The notes: generated by a model not told the origin, from the sequence alone. Counted from the stretch's first letter, positions 43,896 to 57,429 are shown. The stretch: DNA of 64,000 bases from Azorhizobium caulinodans ORS 571 (GCF_000010525.1 NC_009937.1:1865501-1929500), one strand, 5' to 3'. Made by a program: numbers and translations.

Positions 43896-44470
43896 CCCCG
43901 TCCGCGACGAAGCCTCTGGTGTCGGAAGCCCCCAAGGGCATCATCGACCCCTCGACCGGCCGCCCCATCCTCTCCGATGATCCCTTCTACAAGGAGATCA
44001 ACGCGGAGCTGGCGGACAAGGGCTTCCTCGTCACCACCGTCGATGACCTCATCACCTGGGCGCGTACCGGCTCGCTGATGTGGATGACCTTCGGTCTCGC
44101 CTGCTGCGCGGTCGAGATGATGCAGGTGTCCATGCCGCGCTACGACGTGGAGCGCTTCGGCTTCGCGCCGCGCGCCTCGCCGCGCCAGTCGGACGTGATG
44201 ATCGTCGCCGGCACGCTGACCAACAAGATGGCGCCCGCCCTGCGCAAGGTCTACGACCAGATGCCGGAGCCGCGCTACGTCATCTCCATGGGCTCCTGCG
44301 CCAATGGCGGTGGCTACTATCACTATTCCTACGCGGTGGTGCGCGGCTGTGACCGCGTGGTGCCGGTGGACATCTATGTGCCCGGCTGCCCGCCCACGGC
44401 GGAAGCTCTGCTCTACGGCGTGCTTCTGCTGCAGCGGAAGATCCGCCGCACCGGCACCATCGAACGCTGA
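43886..44470 (+). CDS. nuoB: NADH-quinone oxidoreductase subunit B
   Basis: Peripheral subunit carrying cluster N2, which hands electrons to quinone. The 194-residue product shows the ligands in [23 protein letters not shown] and [13 protein letters not shown] 40-residue N-terminal stretch before the fold is somewhat long but normal for alphaproteobacteria. Start overlaps nuoA. Confidence 0.96.
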   Translation: MGLTPSATKPLVSEAPKGIIDPSTGRPILSDDPFYKEINAELADKGFLVTTVDDLITWARTGSLMWMTFGLACCAVEMMQVSMPRYDVERFGFAPRASPRQSDVMIVAGTLTNKMAPALRKVYDQMPEPRYVISMGSCANGGGYYHYSYAVVRGCDRVVPVDIYVPGCPPTAEALLYGVLLLQRKIRRTGTIER

Positions 44471-44500
44471 ACGGCCGCATCGGGCGACAGGAACTGGCGC

Positions 44501-45136
44501 ATGGACGAGACCCTGAAGGATCTGGCGGCTCACGTGACGGGCGCACTGCCCGGCGCGGTGGTGGCCCACAAGATCGCCTATGGCGAGCTGACGCTCGAAA
44601 CGACGCCGGACCACATCCTCAAGCTGGCGACGTTCCTGCGTGACGATCCGTCCTGCCTGTTCACCTGCATCGTGGATGTCTGCGGCGCCGACTATCCGGC
44701 CCGCGAGCAGCGTTTCGAGGTGGTCTACCACCTGCTCTCCCTGAAGCAGAACGCCCGCGTGCGGGTGAAACTGTCGGCGGGCGAGGAGACGCTGGTGCCG
44801 TCCGTGACCGGCATCTGGCCGGGTGCGAACTGGTTCGAGCGCGAGGCCTACGACCTCTATGGCATCCTGTTCACGGGCCACCCGGAACTGCGCCGCCTGC
44901 TCACCGACTACGGCTTCGACGGCCACCCGCTGCGCAAGGACTTCCCGCTCACCGGCTTCGTCGAGGTGCGCTATGACGACGAGCTGAAGCGCGTCGTCTA
45001 TGAGCCCGTGCGGCTCGCGCAGGAATTCCGCAACTTCGATTTCCTCTCGCCCTGGGAAGGTGTGGAATACATCCTGCCCGGCGACGAGAAGGCGTCATCC
45101 CAGCCCGGCGCGCCTGCCGCGCCCAAGGCGAGCTGA
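44501..45136 (+). CDS. nuoC: NADH-quinone oxidoreductase subunit C
   Basis: Peripheral-arm subunit, 211 residues, about the 30-kDa subunit of mitochondria. Typical runs are [17 protein letters not shown], the signature [18 protein letters not shown] and [18 protein letters not shown]. It is a separate gene here, not fused to nuoD. Confidence 0.96.
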   Translation: MDETLKDLAAHVTGALPGAVVAHKIAYGELTLETTPDHILKLATFLRDDPSCLFTCIVDVCGADYPAREQRFEVVYHLLSLKQNARVRVKLSAGEETLVPSVTGIWPGANWFEREAYDLYGILFTGHPELRRLLTDYGFDGHPLRKDFPLTGFVEVRYDDELKRVVYEPVRLAQEFRNFDFLSPWEGVEYILPGDEKASSQPGAPAAPKAS

Positions 45137-45147
45137 AGGAGCGCGCC

Positions 45148-46356
45148 ATGGCCCATACCCTGGACAGCCAGCAGCCGGCGGTGCCGGTCCGCAATTTCCA
45201 GATCAACTTCGGTCCCCAGCATCCGGCCGCCCACGGCGTGCTGCGCATGGTGCTGGAGCTGAACGGCGAGGTGGTGGAACGCGTCGATCCGCATATCGGC
45301 CTGCTGCATCGCGGCACCGAGAAGCTGATCGAGGCCAAGACCTATCTCCAGGCCGTGCCCTATTTCGACCGGCTCGACTATTGCGCGCCGATGAATCAGG
45401 AGCACGCCTTCTGCCTTGCGGTGGAGCGCCTTGCGGGCATCGAGGTGCCCAAGCGCGGCCAGCTTATCCGCGTGCTCTATTCCGAGATCGGGCGCCTGCT
45501 CTCGCACCTTCTCAACGTGACCACGTTCGCCATGGACGTGGGCGCGCTGACCCCGCCGCTGTGGGGCTTCGAGGCCCGCGAAAAGCTCATGATGTTCTAT
45601 GAGCGCGCCTCGGGCAGCCGCATGCATGCGGCCTATTTCCGGCCGGGCGGCGTGCACCAGGATCTGCCGCAGAAGCTGGTCGAGGACATCGGCGAGTTCT
45701 GCCGCACCTTCCCGAGCCTGCTCGACGACCTCGACGCGCTCGTGACCGGCAACCGTATCTTCAAGCAGCGCACCGTCGACATCGGCGTCGTGACGCTGGA
45801 GGACGCGCTGGCGTGGGGCTTCTCGGGCGTCATGGTGCGCGGCTCCGGCGCGCCGTGGGACCTGCGCCGCGCGCAGCCCTACGAGTGCTATTCGGAGCTC
45901 GACTTCGACATTCCGATCGGCAAGCACGGCGACTGCTACGACCGCTATGTGGTCCGCATGGAAGAGATGCGGCAGTCCAACAAGATCATGCTTCAGTGCG
46001 TGGACCGCCTCCTGAAGGAGGCCGGCCCCGTCGCCTCGACGGACCGCAAGGTCTCTCCCCCCAAGCGTGGCGAGATGAAGCGCTCCATGGAAGCGCTTAT
46101 TCATCACTTCAAGCTATACACCGAAGGCTTCCACGTGCCGGAAGGGGAAGTCTATGCGGCGGTGGAAGCGCCGAAGGGGGAATTCGGCGTTTATCTGGTC
46201 GGCGACGGCACCAACAAGCCGTACCGCTGCAAGATCCGCGCTCCCGGCTTCGCGCACCTTCAGTCCATGGACTTCCTGTGTCGCGGGCACATGCTCGCCG
46301 ACGTCTCGGCGGTGCTTGGCTCCCTCGACATCGTGTTCGGGGAGGTGGATCGGTGA
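45148..46356 (+). CDS. nuoD: NADH-quinone oxidoreductase subunit D
   Basis: The 49-kDa subunit, 402 residues, forming the quinone pocket with NuoB. Marks are [43 protein letters not shown] and the C-terminal [27 protein letters not shown] (in two parts, near the end). Its stop overlaps the GTG start of an extra small exported protein. Confidence 0.96.
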   Translation: MAHTLDSQQPAVPVRNFQINFGPQHPAAHGVLRMVLELNGEVVERVDPHIGLLHRGTEKLIEAKTYLQAVPYFDRLDYCAPMNQEHAFCLAVERLAGIEVPKRGQLIRVLYSEIGRLLSHLLNVTTFAMDVGALTPPLWGFEAREKLMMFYERASGSRMHAAYFRPGGVHQDLPQKLVEDIGEFCRTFPSLLDDLDALVTGNRIFKQRTVDIGVVTLEDALAWGFSGVMVRGSGAPWDLRRAQPYECYSELDFDIPIGKHGDCYDRYVVRMEEMRQSNKIMLQCVDRLLKEAGPVASTDRKVSPPKRGEMKRSMEALIHHFKLYTEGFHVPEGEVYAAVEAPKGEFGVYLVGDGTNKPYRCKIRAPGFAHLQSMDFLCRGHMLADVSAVLGSLDIVFGEVDR

Positions 46357-46709
46357 AGGCTTTCGCGCTCGGCATTCTCGCGCTGGCGGCGTCCGCCGGC
46401 TTCGCGTCGGCGGCGGACTATCCGACGAAGGCGCCCATGAGCATCGAGATCGTGGCGCCCGCAGCGCCCGCGCAGCCGCCGGTTGCGGTGGTCTCCCAGA
46501 AGCTCACCGTCTATGCGCTGCTGAATGATGGCTGGCAGCCGGTGGATGCGGCCCTCGTCCCGACGTCCGGCGTGCCGGGCACCAACGGGATGCTGGCGCA
46601 CACCGATGCGCAGGTGCTGAAGCTCTACAAGAACGGCGTCACCGTCTATTGCGCGATCGCGCAGGCGGGCGGTGCCTATAACAACTGTCACGTAGCCGGA
46701 ACGCGCTGA
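46353..46709 (+). CDS. small exported protein inserted between nuoD and nuoE
   Basis: A 118-residue protein that begins at a GTG overlapping the nuoD stop and ends with a one-base overlap with nuoE. The first 21 residues ([19 protein letters not shown]) are a good signal peptide, cut near ASA/ADY. Then come a Pro/Ala-rich spacer ([16 protein letters not shown]) and a compact domain with [29 protein letters not shown] and two Cys that could pair. No family is recognised. Its location inside a cytoplasmic-arm gene run is odd, as it should act in the periplasm. Confidence 0.75.
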   Translation: MKAFALGILALAASAGFASAADYPTKAPMSIEIVAPAAPAQPPVAVVSQKLTVYALLNDGWQPVDAALVPTSGVPGTNGMLAHTDAQVLKLYKNGVTVYCAIAQAGGAYNNCHVAGTR

Positions 46710-47383
46710 TGTCCGTCCGTCGTCTCGCTGCCGAGCAGCCCGCCAGCTTCGCCTTCTCTCCGGAGAACGAGGCCTGGGCCGATCGCCAGATCGCCAAGTA
46801 TCCCGAAGGCCGGCAGGCCAGCGCCGTGATCCCGCTCCTGTGGAAGGCGCAGGAGCAGTTCGGCGGCTGGCTCCCCGAGCCCGCGATCCGGGTCGTCGCC
46901 GACAAGCTCGGCATGGCCTATATCCGCGTGCTCGAGATCGCCACCTTCTACACGATGTTCAACCTTGAGCCCGTGGGCCGCCACTTCGTGCAGCTCTGCG
47001 GCACGACGCCCTGCGCCCTGCGCGGCGCCGACAAGCTCAAGGAAGTGTGCCATCGCAAGATCGGCCCCGAGCGGCACGTGACGGAAGACGGTGCGCTGTC
47101 CTGGCTCGAGGTGGAATGCCTCGGCGCCTGCGCCAACGCGCCGATGGTCCAGGTGAACTACGACTATTTCGAGGACCTCACCCCCGAGAGCCTCGAGAAG
47201 CTGCTGGATGATCTCCAGGCAGGGCGCCCGGTGAAGACCGGCTCCCAGACCGGCCGTCAGGCCTCGGCGCCCGAGGGTGGCCGCACGTCCCTGACGGATC
47301 CCTCGCTCTACAACCGCAAGCCGGCCGAGCCGGCGGCGGCCGCCGACGCGCCGAAGACCGGCGCCGGCGATGCGGAGGCTTGA
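46709..47383 (+). CDS. nuoE: NADH-quinone oxidoreductase subunit E
   Basis: The 24-kDa NADH-module subunit, 224 residues, with a 2Fe-2S cluster held by Cys in LCGTTPCALRGAD and VECLGACANAPMVQ. The last 45 residues form an Ala/Pro/Thr-rich tail not needed for the fold, as in other rhizobia-like bacteria. Confidence 0.95.
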   Translation: MSVRRLAAEQPASFAFSPENEAWADRQIAKYPEGRQASAVIPLLWKAQEQFGGWLPEPAIRVVADKLGMAYIRVLEIATFYTMFNLEPVGRHFVQLCGTTPCALRGADKLKEVCHRKIGPERHVTEDGALSWLEVECLGACANAPMVQVNYDYFEDLTPESLEKLLDDLQAGRPVKTGSQTGRQASAPEGGRTSLTDPSLYNRKPAEPAAAADAPKTGAGDAEA

Positions 47384-47386
47384 GCC

Positions 47387-48688
<1,302 letters not shown>

Positions 48689-48693
48689 GGGAC

Positions 48694-49071
48694 ATGAGGA
48701 TCGAGCAGGAGAAGCATCGTCTCGCGGTCACCCGCAGCGACTTGTCCGGTTCGGTCTTCAACGACGTGAACCTGTCCGGTTCGACATTCAATGACGTGAA
48801 CCTCGCCGGTCTGGTGGTGGAGAATGTCAATCTGTCGGGCGGCAAGTATCGCGATCTGAATTTTTCCGGATGTGTCTTCGACGACGCCAACATGGCCGGA
48901 CTTTCCGCCCGGAAGGTCAATCTGGCCGGACTGCGGATCGAGGATGCCAATCTGGCGGGAGCGACCATCGTGGGCAGCCGTCTCGACGGCATGACCATCG
49001 ACGGCGTTGCGGTGACGGATCTCTTGGCTGCGTGGAACGCGGCTCAAGCGGGCGGTAAGGCGGACGAATAA
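48694..49071 (+). CDS. pentapeptide-repeat protein inserted between nuoF and nuoG
   Basis: A 125-residue protein made of A(N/D)LxX-type repeats: [50 protein letters not shown] and [10 protein letters not shown]. These form a right-handed square coil, a fold used for protein binding. The ATG at 48694 follows GGGGAC, and TAATG joins its stop to the nuoG start. It shares the nuo transcript and could aid complex I assembly or binding; no direct evidence for that is in the sequence. Confidence 0.85.
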   Translation: MRIEQEKHRLAVTRSDLSGSVFNDVNLSGSTFNDVNLAGLVVENVNLSGGKYRDLNFSGCVFDDANMAGLSARKVNLAGLRIEDANLAGATIVGSRLDGMTIDGVAVTDLLAAWNAAQAGGKADE

Positions 49072-51146
49072 TGAGCAAGATCATCGTCGACGGGACAGAG
49101 GTTGACGTCCCCGCCGAGTACACGCTGCTCCAGGCGTGTGAGGTGGCGGGCGTGGAGATTCCGCGCTTCTGCTTCCATGAACGCCTGTCCATCGCCGGCA
49201 ACTGCCGCATGTGCCTCGTCGAGGTGAAGGGCGGCCCGCCCAAGCCCACCGCCTCCTGCGCCATGGCGGTGAAGGATCTGCGCCCCGGCCCGAACGGCGA
49301 GCCCCCGGTCGTGCTCACCAAGAGCCCGATGGTGAAGAAGGCCCGCGAAGGGGTGATGGAGTTCCTCCTCATCAACCACCCCCTCGACTGCCCCATCTGC
49401 GACCAGGGCGGCGAGTGCGACCTTCAGGACCAGGCCATGGCCTATGGCGTGGATAGTTCTCGCTTCGCCGAGAACAAGCGCGCCGTGGAAGACAAGTACA
49501 TCGGCCCGCTGGTGCGCACCTCCATGAACCGGTGCATCCACTGCACCCGCTGCGTGCGCTTCTCGACCGAAGTCGCTGGCGTGCCGGACCTCGGCGCCAT
49601 CGGCCGCGGCGAGGACATGGAGATCACCACCTATCTCGAGCACGCCATGCGCTCTGAGATGCAGGGCAATGTGGCGGACCTCTGCCCGGTGGGCGCGTTG
49701 ACCCACAAGCCCTACGCCTTCCACGCCCGGCCGTGGGAACTGGCGAAGACCGAGTCCATCGACGTGATGGATGCGGTCGGCTCCAACATCCGCATCGACA
49801 CCCGTGGCCGTGAGGTCATGCGCATCCTCCCCCGCGTCCATGAGGGCGTGAACGAGGAGTGGATCTCCGACAAGACCCGCTACGTGTGGGATGGCCTGAA
49901 GACCCAGCGCCTCGATCGGCCCTACGTGCGCCAGAACGGCCGCCTCGTGCCGGCCAGCTGGAGCCAGGCCTTCGATGCCATCGCCGCCAAGGTGAAGGCG
50001 ACCCCGGCGGCCCGTCTCGGCGCCATCGCCGGCGACCTCGCCACGACGGAAGAGCTGTTCGCTTTGAAGCAGCTCATGGGCAAGCTGGGAACGGCCAACG
50101 TCGACGCGCGCCAGGATGGCGCCGCCCTCGATCCGGCGCTCGGCCGCGCGTCCTACGTCTTCAATCCCGCCATCGTCGGGATCGAGGAAGCGGATGCCAT
50201 CCTGCTGGTGGGCACCGATCCCCGCCACGAGGCCTCCGTCCTCAACGCCCGCATCCGCAAGCGCTGGCGCCAGGGCGGCCTCAAGGTCGCGCTCATCGGC
50301 GAGCGGGTCGATCTGACCTATCCCTATGAGTATCTCGGCGCCGGCCCGGACACGCTCGCGGACCTCACCGGCGGCGGCACCTTTGCCGACGTTCTGAAGG
50401 GCGCGCAGCGTCCGCTGGTGATCGTTGGGCAGGGCGCCATCGCCCGCGCCGACGGCGCCGCCATCCTGTCGCTGGCCGCACGCCTCGCGGTGTCTGTGGG
50501 CGCGGTGAAGGACGGCTGGAACGGCTTTGCGGTGCTGCACACGGCGGCGAGCCGCGTCGGCGCGCTCGACATCGGCTTCGTGCCGGGGCAGGGCGGTCTC
50601 ACCGCCAAGGCCATGGCCGAGGGCGGCGTGGACACGCTGTTCCTGCTCGGTGCGGATGAGATCGAGGTCGCTCCCGGCGCCTTCGTCGTCTACATCGGCA
50701 CCCATGGCGACAAGGGCGCGCACCGCGCCGACGTCATCCTGCCCGGTGCCGCTTATTCCGAGAAGTCCGGCCTCTATGTGAACACGGAAGGCCGTCCGCA
50801 GTTCGCCAACCGCGCGGCCTTCCCGCCCGGTGAGGCGCGCGAGGACTGGGCCGTGCTCCGCGCCCTCTCCGAAGTGCTCGGCCAGAAGCTGCCCTACGAC
50901 ACGCTGTTCGCTTTGCGCGCGGCGCTGGTGTCGGCTCATCCGCACCTCGGCCGCCTCGACGAGATCGAGCCGACGGATGTCTCGGTGGTGGCCAAGGTGG
51001 CCGGCCTCGGCGGCACGCCGGACAAGGCTCCGTTCGCGCTGGCCGTGCGCGACTTCTATCTGACCAATCCCATCGCGCGGTCTTCCGCCGTGATGGCCGA
51101 ATGCTCCGCGCTCCGCCTCGGCGGAACCGCCGTGGCGGCGGAGTGA
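49071..51146 (+). CDS. nuoG: NADH-quinone oxidoreductase subunit G
   Basis: The 75-kDa subunit, 691 residues. N-terminal clusters are held by [34 protein letters not shown] with its His, and [10 protein letters not shown]; the rest is a molybdopterin-oxidoreductase fold without cofactor. [20 protein letters not shown] is a normal segment of that part. It lacks the extra Cys motif for cluster N7. Confidence 0.95.
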   Translation: MSKIIVDGTEVDVPAEYTLLQACEVAGVEIPRFCFHERLSIAGNCRMCLVEVKGGPPKPTASCAMAVKDLRPGPNGEPPVVLTKSPMVKKAREGVMEFLLINHPLDCPICDQGGECDLQDQAMAYGVDSSRFAENKRAVEDKYIGPLVRTSMNRCIHCTRCVRFSTEVAGVPDLGAIGRGEDMEITTYLEHAMRSEMQGNVADLCPVGALTHKPYAFHARPWELAKTESIDVMDAVGSNIRIDTRGREVMRILPRVHEGVNEEWISDKTRYVWDGLKTQRLDRPYVRQNGRLVPASWSQAFDAIAAKVKATPAARLGAIAGDLATTEELFALKQLMGKLGTANVDARQDGAALDPALGRASYVFNPAIVGIEEADAILLVGTDPRHEASVLNARIRKRWRQGGLKVALIGERVDLTYPYEYLGAGPDTLADLTGGGTFADVLKGAQRPLVIVGQGAIARADGAAILSLAARLAVSVGAVKDGWNGFAVLHTAASRVGALDIGFVPGQGGLTAKAMAEGGVDTLFLLGADEIEVAPGAFVVYIGTHGDKGAHRADVILPGAAYSEKSGLYVNTEGRPQFANRAAFPPGEAREDWAVLRALSEVLGQKLPYDTLFALRAALVSAHPHLGRLDEIEPTDVSVVAKVAGLGGTPDKAPFALAVRDFYLTNPIARSSAVMAECSALRLGGTAVAAE

Positions 51147-51227
51147 GTGATGCGCGCGCAGGATCAATCTGACCGCGGGTGCCGGGCGACTGCCCGCACC
51201 GGCCGGAACTGAGGGCGAGTAGAACCC

Positions 51228-52247
51228 ATGAGTTGGCAGGACACCCTGATCCACGTGCTCATCATCCTGGCCCAGAGTCTTGGGCTGCTGGTGGGCCTGC
51301 TCATCGTCATCGCCTATCTGCTGCTGGCCGATCGCAAGATCTGGGCGGCGGTGCAGCTGCGTCGCGGTCCGAACGTGGTCGGGCCGCTCGGCCTGTTCCA
51401 GTCCTTCGCCGACCTCATCAAGTTCGTGCTGAAGGAGCCGGTGATCCCGTCCGGCGCCAACAAGGTGGCCTTCCTCCTCGCCCCGCTCATCACCTGCGTG
51501 CTGGCGCTCGCCGCCTGGGTGGTGGTGCCGCTGGCCGATGGCTGGGTGGTGGCTGACCTCAACCTCGGCACGCTCTACATCTTCGCCATCTCGTCGCTCG
51601 GCGTGTACGGCATCATCATGGGCGGCTGGGCTTCGAACTCGAAGTATCCCTTCCTCGCCGCGCTCCGTTCGGCGGCGCAGATGGTGTCCTACGAAGTCTC
51701 CATCGGCTTCGTCATCGTCACCGTCCTGATGTGCGCCGGCTCGCTCGACCTCTCCAAGGTGGTCCATGCGCAGGACTCCCGCCTCGGCATCTTCGGCTGG
51801 TACTGGCTGCCGCTGCTGCCCATGTTCGTCATCTTCTTCATCTCGGCGCTGGCCGAGACGAACCGCCCCCCCTTCGACCTCGTGGAAGCGGAGTCGGAGC
51901 TCGTGGCGGGCTTCATGACCGAGTACGGCTCGACGCCCTACCTGCTGTTCATGCTGGGTGAGTACGTCGCCATCGTCACCATGTGCGCGCTCGCCTCCGT
52001 GCTGTTCCTCGGCGGCTGGCTCTCGCCCATTCCGTTCGCCCCCTTCACCTGGGTTCCGGGCATCGTCTGGTTCCTGCTGAAGGTGTGCTTCATGTTCTTC
52101 ATGTTCGCCATGGCGAAGGCGATGGTGCCGCGCTATCGCTACGACCAGCTCATGCGTCTCGGCTGGAAGGTGTTCCTGCCGATCTCCCTCGGCATGGTCG
52201 TGCTGGTGGCGAGCTTCCTCCACTTCACGGGGCTCGCGCCGCAATGA
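51228..52247 (+). CDS. nuoH: NADH-quinone oxidoreductase subunit H
   Basis: Membrane subunit that, with NuoA, B and D, forms the quinone tunnel; 339 residues with eight or so helices. Signature text is [42 protein letters not shown] and [20 protein letters not shown]. Preceded by 81 non-coding bases. Confidence 0.96.
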   Translation: MSWQDTLIHVLIILAQSLGLLVGLLIVIAYLLLADRKIWAAVQLRRGPNVVGPLGLFQSFADLIKFVLKEPVIPSGANKVAFLLAPLITCVLALAAWVVVPLADGWVVADLNLGTLYIFAISSLGVYGIIMGGWASNSKYPFLAALRSAAQMVSYEVSIGFVIVTVLMCAGSLDLSKVVHAQDSRLGIFGWYWLPLLPMFVIFFISALAETNRPPFDLVEAESELVAGFMTEYGSTPYLLFMLGEYVAIVTMCALASVLFLGGWLSPIPFAPFTWVPGIVWFLLKVCFMFFMFAMAKAMVPRYRYDQLMRLGWKVFLPISLGMVVLVASFLHFTGLAPQ

Positions 52248-52308
52248 GCGCCCCCGTCACCCTGAACGTCCGCATGTCTGGCCGCTTGATCGCGGCAGGA
52301 GAGAGGCC

Positions 52309-52797
52309 ATGAAACTCGACCAGGCCGCGCGCGCCCTCTTTCTGACGGAGCTCGTCTCCGGCTTCTTCCTCGCCATGCGCTACTTCTTCAAGCCCAAGGC
52401 GACGATCAACTATCCGTTCGAGAAGAACCCCATCTCGCCGCGCTTCCGGGGCGAGCATGCGCTGCGCCGCTATCCCAACGGGGAAGAGCGCTGCATCGCG
52501 TGCAAGCTGTGCGAGGCCATCTGCCCGGCGCAGGCCATCACCATCGAGGCCGGTCCGCGCCGCAATGACGGCACCCGCCGCACGACCCGTTACGACATCG
52601 ACATGGTGAAGTGCATCTATTGCGGCTTCTGCCAGGAAGCCTGCCCGGTGGATGCCATCGTCGAGGGGCCGAACTTCGAGTTCGCCACCGAGACCCGTGA
52701 AGAGCTGTATTACGACAAGGAAAAGCTGCTGGCGAACGGCGACCGGTGGGAGCGCGAGATCGCGCGCGCCATCGCCGCCGACGCGCCCTACCGCTGA
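52309..52797 (+). CDS. nuoI: NADH-quinone oxidoreductase subunit I
   Basis: A 162-residue ferredoxin-like subunit with two 4Fe-4S motifs, [13 protein letters not shown] and [13 protein letters not shown], carrying N6a and N6b towards N2. Length is normal for the alphaproteobacterial and mitochondrial type. The 239 bases after it, before nuoJ, contain no convincing gene. Confidence 0.97.
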   Translation: MKLDQAARALFLTELVSGFFLAMRYFFKPKATINYPFEKNPISPRFRGEHALRRYPNGEERCIACKLCEAICPAQAITIEAGPRRNDGTRRTTRYDIDMVKCIYCGFCQEACPVDAIVEGPNFEFATETREELYYDKEKLLANGDRWEREIARAIAADAPYR

Positions 52798-53036
52798 GCG
52801 GCAAGGTCAAGGCAGGGCAGGGCGCTTCGGCGCCTTGAGCTGAGCACCGCGCCCGATGGCGCGACAGGACGAGCGGCGCGCCGACGGCGCGTCATTGGAA
52901 AACCGACAGGGGCCGGCGTTCTGCCGGCACCCGGACAGTGGACTTGGGCGATGGGTACGGGCTATCGACGGGCCGGCCAGCGGATGCGGCTGGAAAAGAT
53001 CGACGCCAGCGCGTCGCGGAGAGGGGAGCTCGGCGC

Positions 53037-53645
53037 ATGAGTTTCGCGGCAGCGTTTTTCTATCTCTTCGCCTGCATACTGGTGGGATCCGCCTTCATGG
53101 TGATCTCCTCCCGTAACCCGGTGTATTCGGTCCTGTTCCTCATCCTCGCCTTCGTGAATGCGGCGGGGCTGTTCATCCTGCTCGGCGTGGAGTTCCTCGC
53201 CCTCATCCTCGTCGTCGTTTATGTCGGCGCGGTGGCGGTGCTCTTCCTCTTCGTCGTCATGATGCTGGACGTGGACTTCGTCGAGCTGCGCCAGGGCTTC
53301 CTGCAGTATCTGCCGGTGGGCGCCATCGTCGGCCTGATCTTCCTCGCCGAGCTGGTGCTGGTGGTCGGCACCTGGGCCGCGGGACCGGGCGTCACGGTCG
53401 CCACAAACGCCGTGATGACCTATCCGCGGGGCAACACCCACGCGCTGGGGCAGGTGCTCTACACGGACTACATCTACTTCTTCCAGATCGCCGGCTTCGT
53501 GCTTCTGGTGGCCATGATCGGCGCGATCGTGCTGACGCTGCGCCACAAGCCGAACGTCAAGCGGCAGAACATCTCCGCCCAGGTTGCCCGCACCCCCGAG
53601 ACCGCGATGGAAGTGGTCAAGGTGAAGCCGGGCCAGGGCATCTGA
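53037..53645 (+). CDS. nuoJ: NADH-quinone oxidoreductase subunit J
   Basis: Five-helix membrane subunit of 202 residues. [20 protein letters not shown] and [20 protein letters not shown] are the conserved helices. GGGGAG upstream of ATG 53037 supports the start; a longer frame upstream has no likeness. Confidence 0.96.
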
Positions 53646-53658
53646 GGAGCGGGGCACA

Positions 53659-53967
53659 ATGGAAATCGGTCTGTCCCATTACCTGACGGTGGCGGCGATC
53701 CTCTTCACCATGGGGACGCTGGGCATCTTCCTCAACCGGAAGAACGTCATCGTCATCCTGATGTCGGTCGAGCTCATCCTGCTCGCGGTGAACATCAACC
53801 TGGTCGCTTTCTCGGCCTTCCAGGGCAATCTCGTCGGCCAGGTCTTCGCGCTCCTGGTGCTGACCGTCGCGGCCGCCGAGGCGGCCATCGGCCTCGCCAT
53901 CCTCGTGGTGTTCTTCCGCAACCGCGGATCGATCGCCGTCGAGGACATCAATGCCATGAAGGGCTGA
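53659..53967 (+). CDS. nuoK: NADH-quinone oxidoreductase subunit K
   Basis: A 102-residue, three-helix membrane subunit. Conserved Glu residues on the proton path lie in [16 protein letters not shown] and [16 protein letters not shown]. Confidence 0.96.
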
Positions 53968-53971
53968 GGGC

Positions 53972-55897
53972 ATGTATCAGGCCATCGTCTTCCTGCCGCT
54001 CATCGGCTTCCTGATCGCCGGTCTTTTCGGCCGCGTTCTGGGTCCGCGCCCGTCGGAACTCATCACCACGGCGCTGCTGTTCATCGCCTGCCTGTTCGCC
54101 TGGATCACCTTCATCAAGGTCGGCTTCGCGGGCTTCGACACCCGCGTGCAGGTGATGCACTGGATCTATGTGGGCGACCTCAAGATCGACTGGGCGCTGC
54201 GCATCGACACCATGACCGCGATCATGCTGATCGTCGTCACCTCCGTGTCCTCGCTGGTTCACCTCTATTCCATCGGCTACATGCACGAGGATCCGAGCCG
54301 GCCGCGCTTCTTCGCCTATCTCTCGCTCTTCACCTTCGCCATGCTGATGCTGGTGACGGCCGACAACCTCGTCCAGCTGTTCTTCGGCTGGGAAGGCGTG
54401 GGCCTCGCCTCCTACCTGCTCATCGGCTTCTGGTTCGAGAAGCCCTCGGCGAACGCGGCGGCCATGAAGGCCTTCGTGGTCAACCGCGTGGGTGACTTCG
54501 GCTTCATGCTCGGCATCTTCGCCGTGTTCGTGATGACCGGCTCGGTGAGCTTCGACACCATCTTCGCCCAGGCCCCGAGCCTGGCCGGCAAGACGATCAC
54601 CTTCCTCGGCCACCATTGGGATGCGCCGACGGTGATCGCCCTGCTGCTGTTCATCGGCGCCATGGGCAAGTCGGCCCAGTTCCTGCTGCATACCTGGCTC
54701 CCGGACGCCATGGAAGGCCCGACCCCGGTCTCGGCCCTCATCCATGCCGCGACCATGGTGACCGCCGGCGTGTTCATGGTGGCGCGCATGTCGCCCATCT
54801 TCGAGCTGTCGCCGTCCGCTCTCGACGTGGTGACAATCGTGGGCGCCACCACGGCCATGTTCGCGGCGACCGTCGCGCTGGTGCAGAACGACATCAAGAA
54901 GGTCATCGCCTACTCGACCTGCTCGCAGCTCGGCTACATGTTCGTGGCCATGGGCGCGGGCGCCTATTCGGTCGGCGTGTTCCACCTCTTCACGCACGCC
55001 TTCTTCAAGGCGCTGCTGTTCCTCGGGGCCGGCTCGGTCATCCACGCGATGCACCACGAGCAGGACATGCGCCACATGGGCGGGCTCTATAAGAAGATCC
55101 CCTTCACCTATGGCGCCATGATGATCGGGACGCTGGCCATCACCGGCTTCCCCTTCCTCGCCGGCTACTACTCCAAGGACGCCATCATCGAGGCGGCCTA
55201 TGCCAGCCACTCGCACTTCCGGGTCTATGCCTACTGGATGACGGTGCTGGCGGCGGCGCTCACCTCCTTCTACTCGTGGCGCCTCGTGTTCCTGACCTTC
55301 CACGGTCATCCGCACGACCACCACCATTACGACCACGCGCACGAGAGCCCGCTGGTGATGACCATCCCGCTCGCCGTGCTCAGCGTCGGCGCGGTGATCG
55401 CGGGATTCGTCTGCTACAACCTCTTCGTCGGCCACGACGTGGAGCACTTCTTCCGCAGCTCCATCTTCATGGGTCCGGACAACCACATCCTCCACGCCAT
55501 GCATGAGGTGCCCGGCTGGGCCGCCTACATGCCCACCGTGATGATGGTGCTGGGCTTCGTGGTGGCCTACTGGTTCTACATGGTGGACCGCCGGGTGCCG
55601 GCCGCCCTCGCCAAGAGCCAGGACGCGCTGTACCAGTTCCTGCTGAACAAGTGGTACATCGACGAGCTGTACAACTTCCTGTTCGTGCGTCCGGCGCTCT
55701 GCCTCGGCCGCATCCTCTGGAAGAAGGGTGACGGCGCCATCATCGACGGCCTCGGCCCGAACGGCATCTCCGCCCGCGTGCTGGATGTCACCGGACAGCT
55801 GGTCCGGCTGCAGACCGGCTACCTCTACCACTATGCGTTCGTGATGCTGGTCGGCGTTGCCGCCATCATCACCTGGTTCATGTTCGCCGGAGTGTGA
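53972..55897 (+). CDS. nuoL: NADH-quinone oxidoreductase subunit L
   Basis: Antiporter-like proton-pumping subunit at the far end of the membrane arm, 641 residues. Core marks are [40 protein letters not shown] with the Lys/His path, and [19 protein letters not shown] His-rich loop ([13 protein letters not shown] near residues 448-460) is a local feature. The C-terminal part holds the long lateral helix. Confidence 0.96.
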   Translation: MYQAIVFLPLIGFLIAGLFGRVLGPRPSELITTALLFIACLFAWITFIKVGFAGFDTRVQVMHWIYVGDLKIDWALRIDTMTAIMLIVVTSVSSLVHLYSIGYMHEDPSRPRFFAYLSLFTFAMLMLVTADNLVQLFFGWEGVGLASYLLIGFWFEKPSANAAAMKAFVVNRVGDFGFMLGIFAVFVMTGSVSFDTIFAQAPSLAGKTITFLGHHWDAPTVIALLLFIGAMGKSAQFLLHTWLPDAMEGPTPVSALIHAATMVTAGVFMVARMSPIFELSPSALDVVTIVGATTAMFAATVALVQNDIKKVIAYSTCSQLGYMFVAMGAGAYSVGVFHLFTHAFFKALLFLGAGSVIHAMHHEQDMRHMGGLYKKIPFTYGAMMIGTLAITGFPFLAGYYSKDAIIEAAYASHSHFRVYAYWMTVLAAALTSFYSWRLVFLTFHGHPHDHHHYDHAHESPLVMTIPLAVLSVGAVIAGFVCYNLFVGHDVEHFFRSSIFMGPDNHILHAMHEVPGWAAYMPTVMMVLGFVVAYWFYMVDRRVPAALAKSQDALYQFLLNKWYIDELYNFLFVRPALCLGRILWKKGDGAIIDGLGPNGISARVLDVTGQLVRLQTGYLYHYAFVMLVGVAAIITWFMFAGV

Positions 55898-55899
55898 CG

Positions 55900-57414
55900 A
55901 TGTCCAACTGGCCGATCCTCTCCGTCGTCACCTTCCTGCCGCTGGTGGGTGCGCTGTTCATCTTCGTCGTGCGCGGCGAGGATGAGGTCGCGGCGCGCAA
56001 CGCCCGCTGGGTGGCGCTGTGGACCACGCTCGTCACCTTCGTGGTGTCGCTCTTCCTGCTGCCGGGCTTTGATCCGGCGGCGCCCGGCTTCCAGTTCGTG
56101 GAGAAGAAGCCCTGGCTCGGCGGCATCGCCGCCTATCACATGGGCGTCGACGGCATCTCGCTGTCGCTGGTGATCCTGTCGACCTTCCTCATGCCTTTCT
56201 GCATCCTGGCCTCCTGGGACAGCGTGAAGAAGCGCGTGAAGGAGTACATGATCTGCTTCCTGGTGCTCGAGACCCTGATGGTCGGCACCTTCTGCGCCCT
56301 CGACCTCGTCCTCTTCTACTTCTTCTTCGAGGCGGCCCTCATCCCGATGTTCCTCATCATCGGTGTGTGGGGCGGCGCGCGGCGCATCTACGCCTCGTTC
56401 AAGTTCTTCCTCTACACGCTGCTCGGCTCCGTGCTCATGATGCTCGCCATCATGGCCATGTACTGGAAAGCCGGTACCACCGACGTGCCCACCCTGATGC
56501 AGTACGGCTTCCCGGCCGGCATGCAGACCTGGCTGTGGCTCGCCTTCTTCGCCTCCTTCGCGGTGAAGATGCCCATGTGGCCGGTGCACACCTGGCTGCC
56601 CGACGCGCACGTGGAGGCGCCGACCGCCGGCTCCGTGATCCTGGCGGGCGTGCTGCTGAAGATGGGCGGCTACGGCTTCATCCGCTTCTCGCTGCCCATG
56701 TTCCCGGATGCGTCGCACCTCTTCGCGCCGCTGGTCTACACGCTCTCCGTGGTGGCCATCATCTACACCTCGCTGGTGGCGATGGTGCAGGAGGACATCA
56801 AGAAGCTCATCGCCTACTCGTCCATCGCCCACATGGGCTTCGTGACGATGGGCCTGTTCTCGATGAACGAGGCGGGCCTCCAGGGCGCCATGTTCCTGAT
56901 GATCTCGCACGGCTTCGTGTCGGGTGCGCTCTTCCTCTGCGTCGGCGTGATCTATGACCGGATGCACACCCGCGAGATCGCGGCCTATGGGGGCCTCGTG
57001 AAGCGCATGCCGCTCTATGCGGTCGCCATGATGGTCTTCACCATGGCCAACGTCGGCCTGCCGGGCACCTCCGGTTTCGTCGGCGAATTCCTCACCATGC
57101 TCTCCGCCTTCCAGCGCAATACCTGGGTCGCCTTCTTCGCCGCCACCGGCGTGATCCTGTCGGCCGCCTATGCGCTGTGGCTCTACTGGCGGGTCATCTT
57201 CGGCCCGCTGGAGAAGGAGAACCTGATGAAGCTCAAGGATCTCAATGCCCGCGAAATCGGCATCATGATCCCGCTCATCGCGCTCACCATCATCTTCGGC
57301 TTCTGGCCGGCGCCCGTGCTGGACATGACGTCCCACGCGGTGAACTTCGTCGTCGCCCGTACCGAGACTGCCGCGAGCGTCGCCAAGACCGCCGCGCTGC
57401 TGCTCGGCCACTGA
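55900..57414 (+). CDS. nuoM: NADH-quinone oxidoreductase subunit M
   Basis: Second antiporter-like subunit, 504 residues. [39 protein letters not shown] and [20 protein letters not shown] carry the conserved Glu, Lys and His. The ATG at 55900 is used; a GTG at 55894 overlapping the nuoL stop is possible. Confidence 0.96.
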   Translation: MSNWPILSVVTFLPLVGALFIFVVRGEDEVAARNARWVALWTTLVTFVVSLFLLPGFDPAAPGFQFVEKKPWLGGIAAYHMGVDGISLSLVILSTFLMPFCILASWDSVKKRVKEYMICFLVLETLMVGTFCALDLVLFYFFFEAALIPMFLIIGVWGGARRIYASFKFFLYTLLGSVLMMLAIMAMYWKAGTTDVPTLMQYGFPAGMQTWLWLAFFASFAVKMPMWPVHTWLPDAHVEAPTAGSVILAGVLLKMGGYGFIRFSLPMFPDASHLFAPLVYTLSVVAIIYTSLVAMVQEDIKKLIAYSSIAHMGFVTMGLFSMNEAGLQGAMFLMISHGFVSGALFLCVGVIYDRMHTREIAAYGGLVKRMPLYAVAMMVFTMANVGLPGTSGFVGEFLTMLSAFQRNTWVAFFAATGVILSAAYALWLYWRVIFGPLEKENLMKLKDLNAREIGIMIPLIALTIIFGFWPAPVLDMTSHAVNFVVARTETAASVAKTAALLLGH

Positions 57415-57429
57415 TCCAGAGGTCGTCCG

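Noticed and set aside
49044-52244. Minus-strand frame of 1066 codons opposite nuoG and nuoH
   Set aside because: Antisense to conserved complex I genes; composition typical of GC-skew artefacts.
52856-53116. Possible small gene between nuoI and nuoJ
   Set aside because: Runs into nuoJ in another frame, lacks a ribosome site and shows no likeness.
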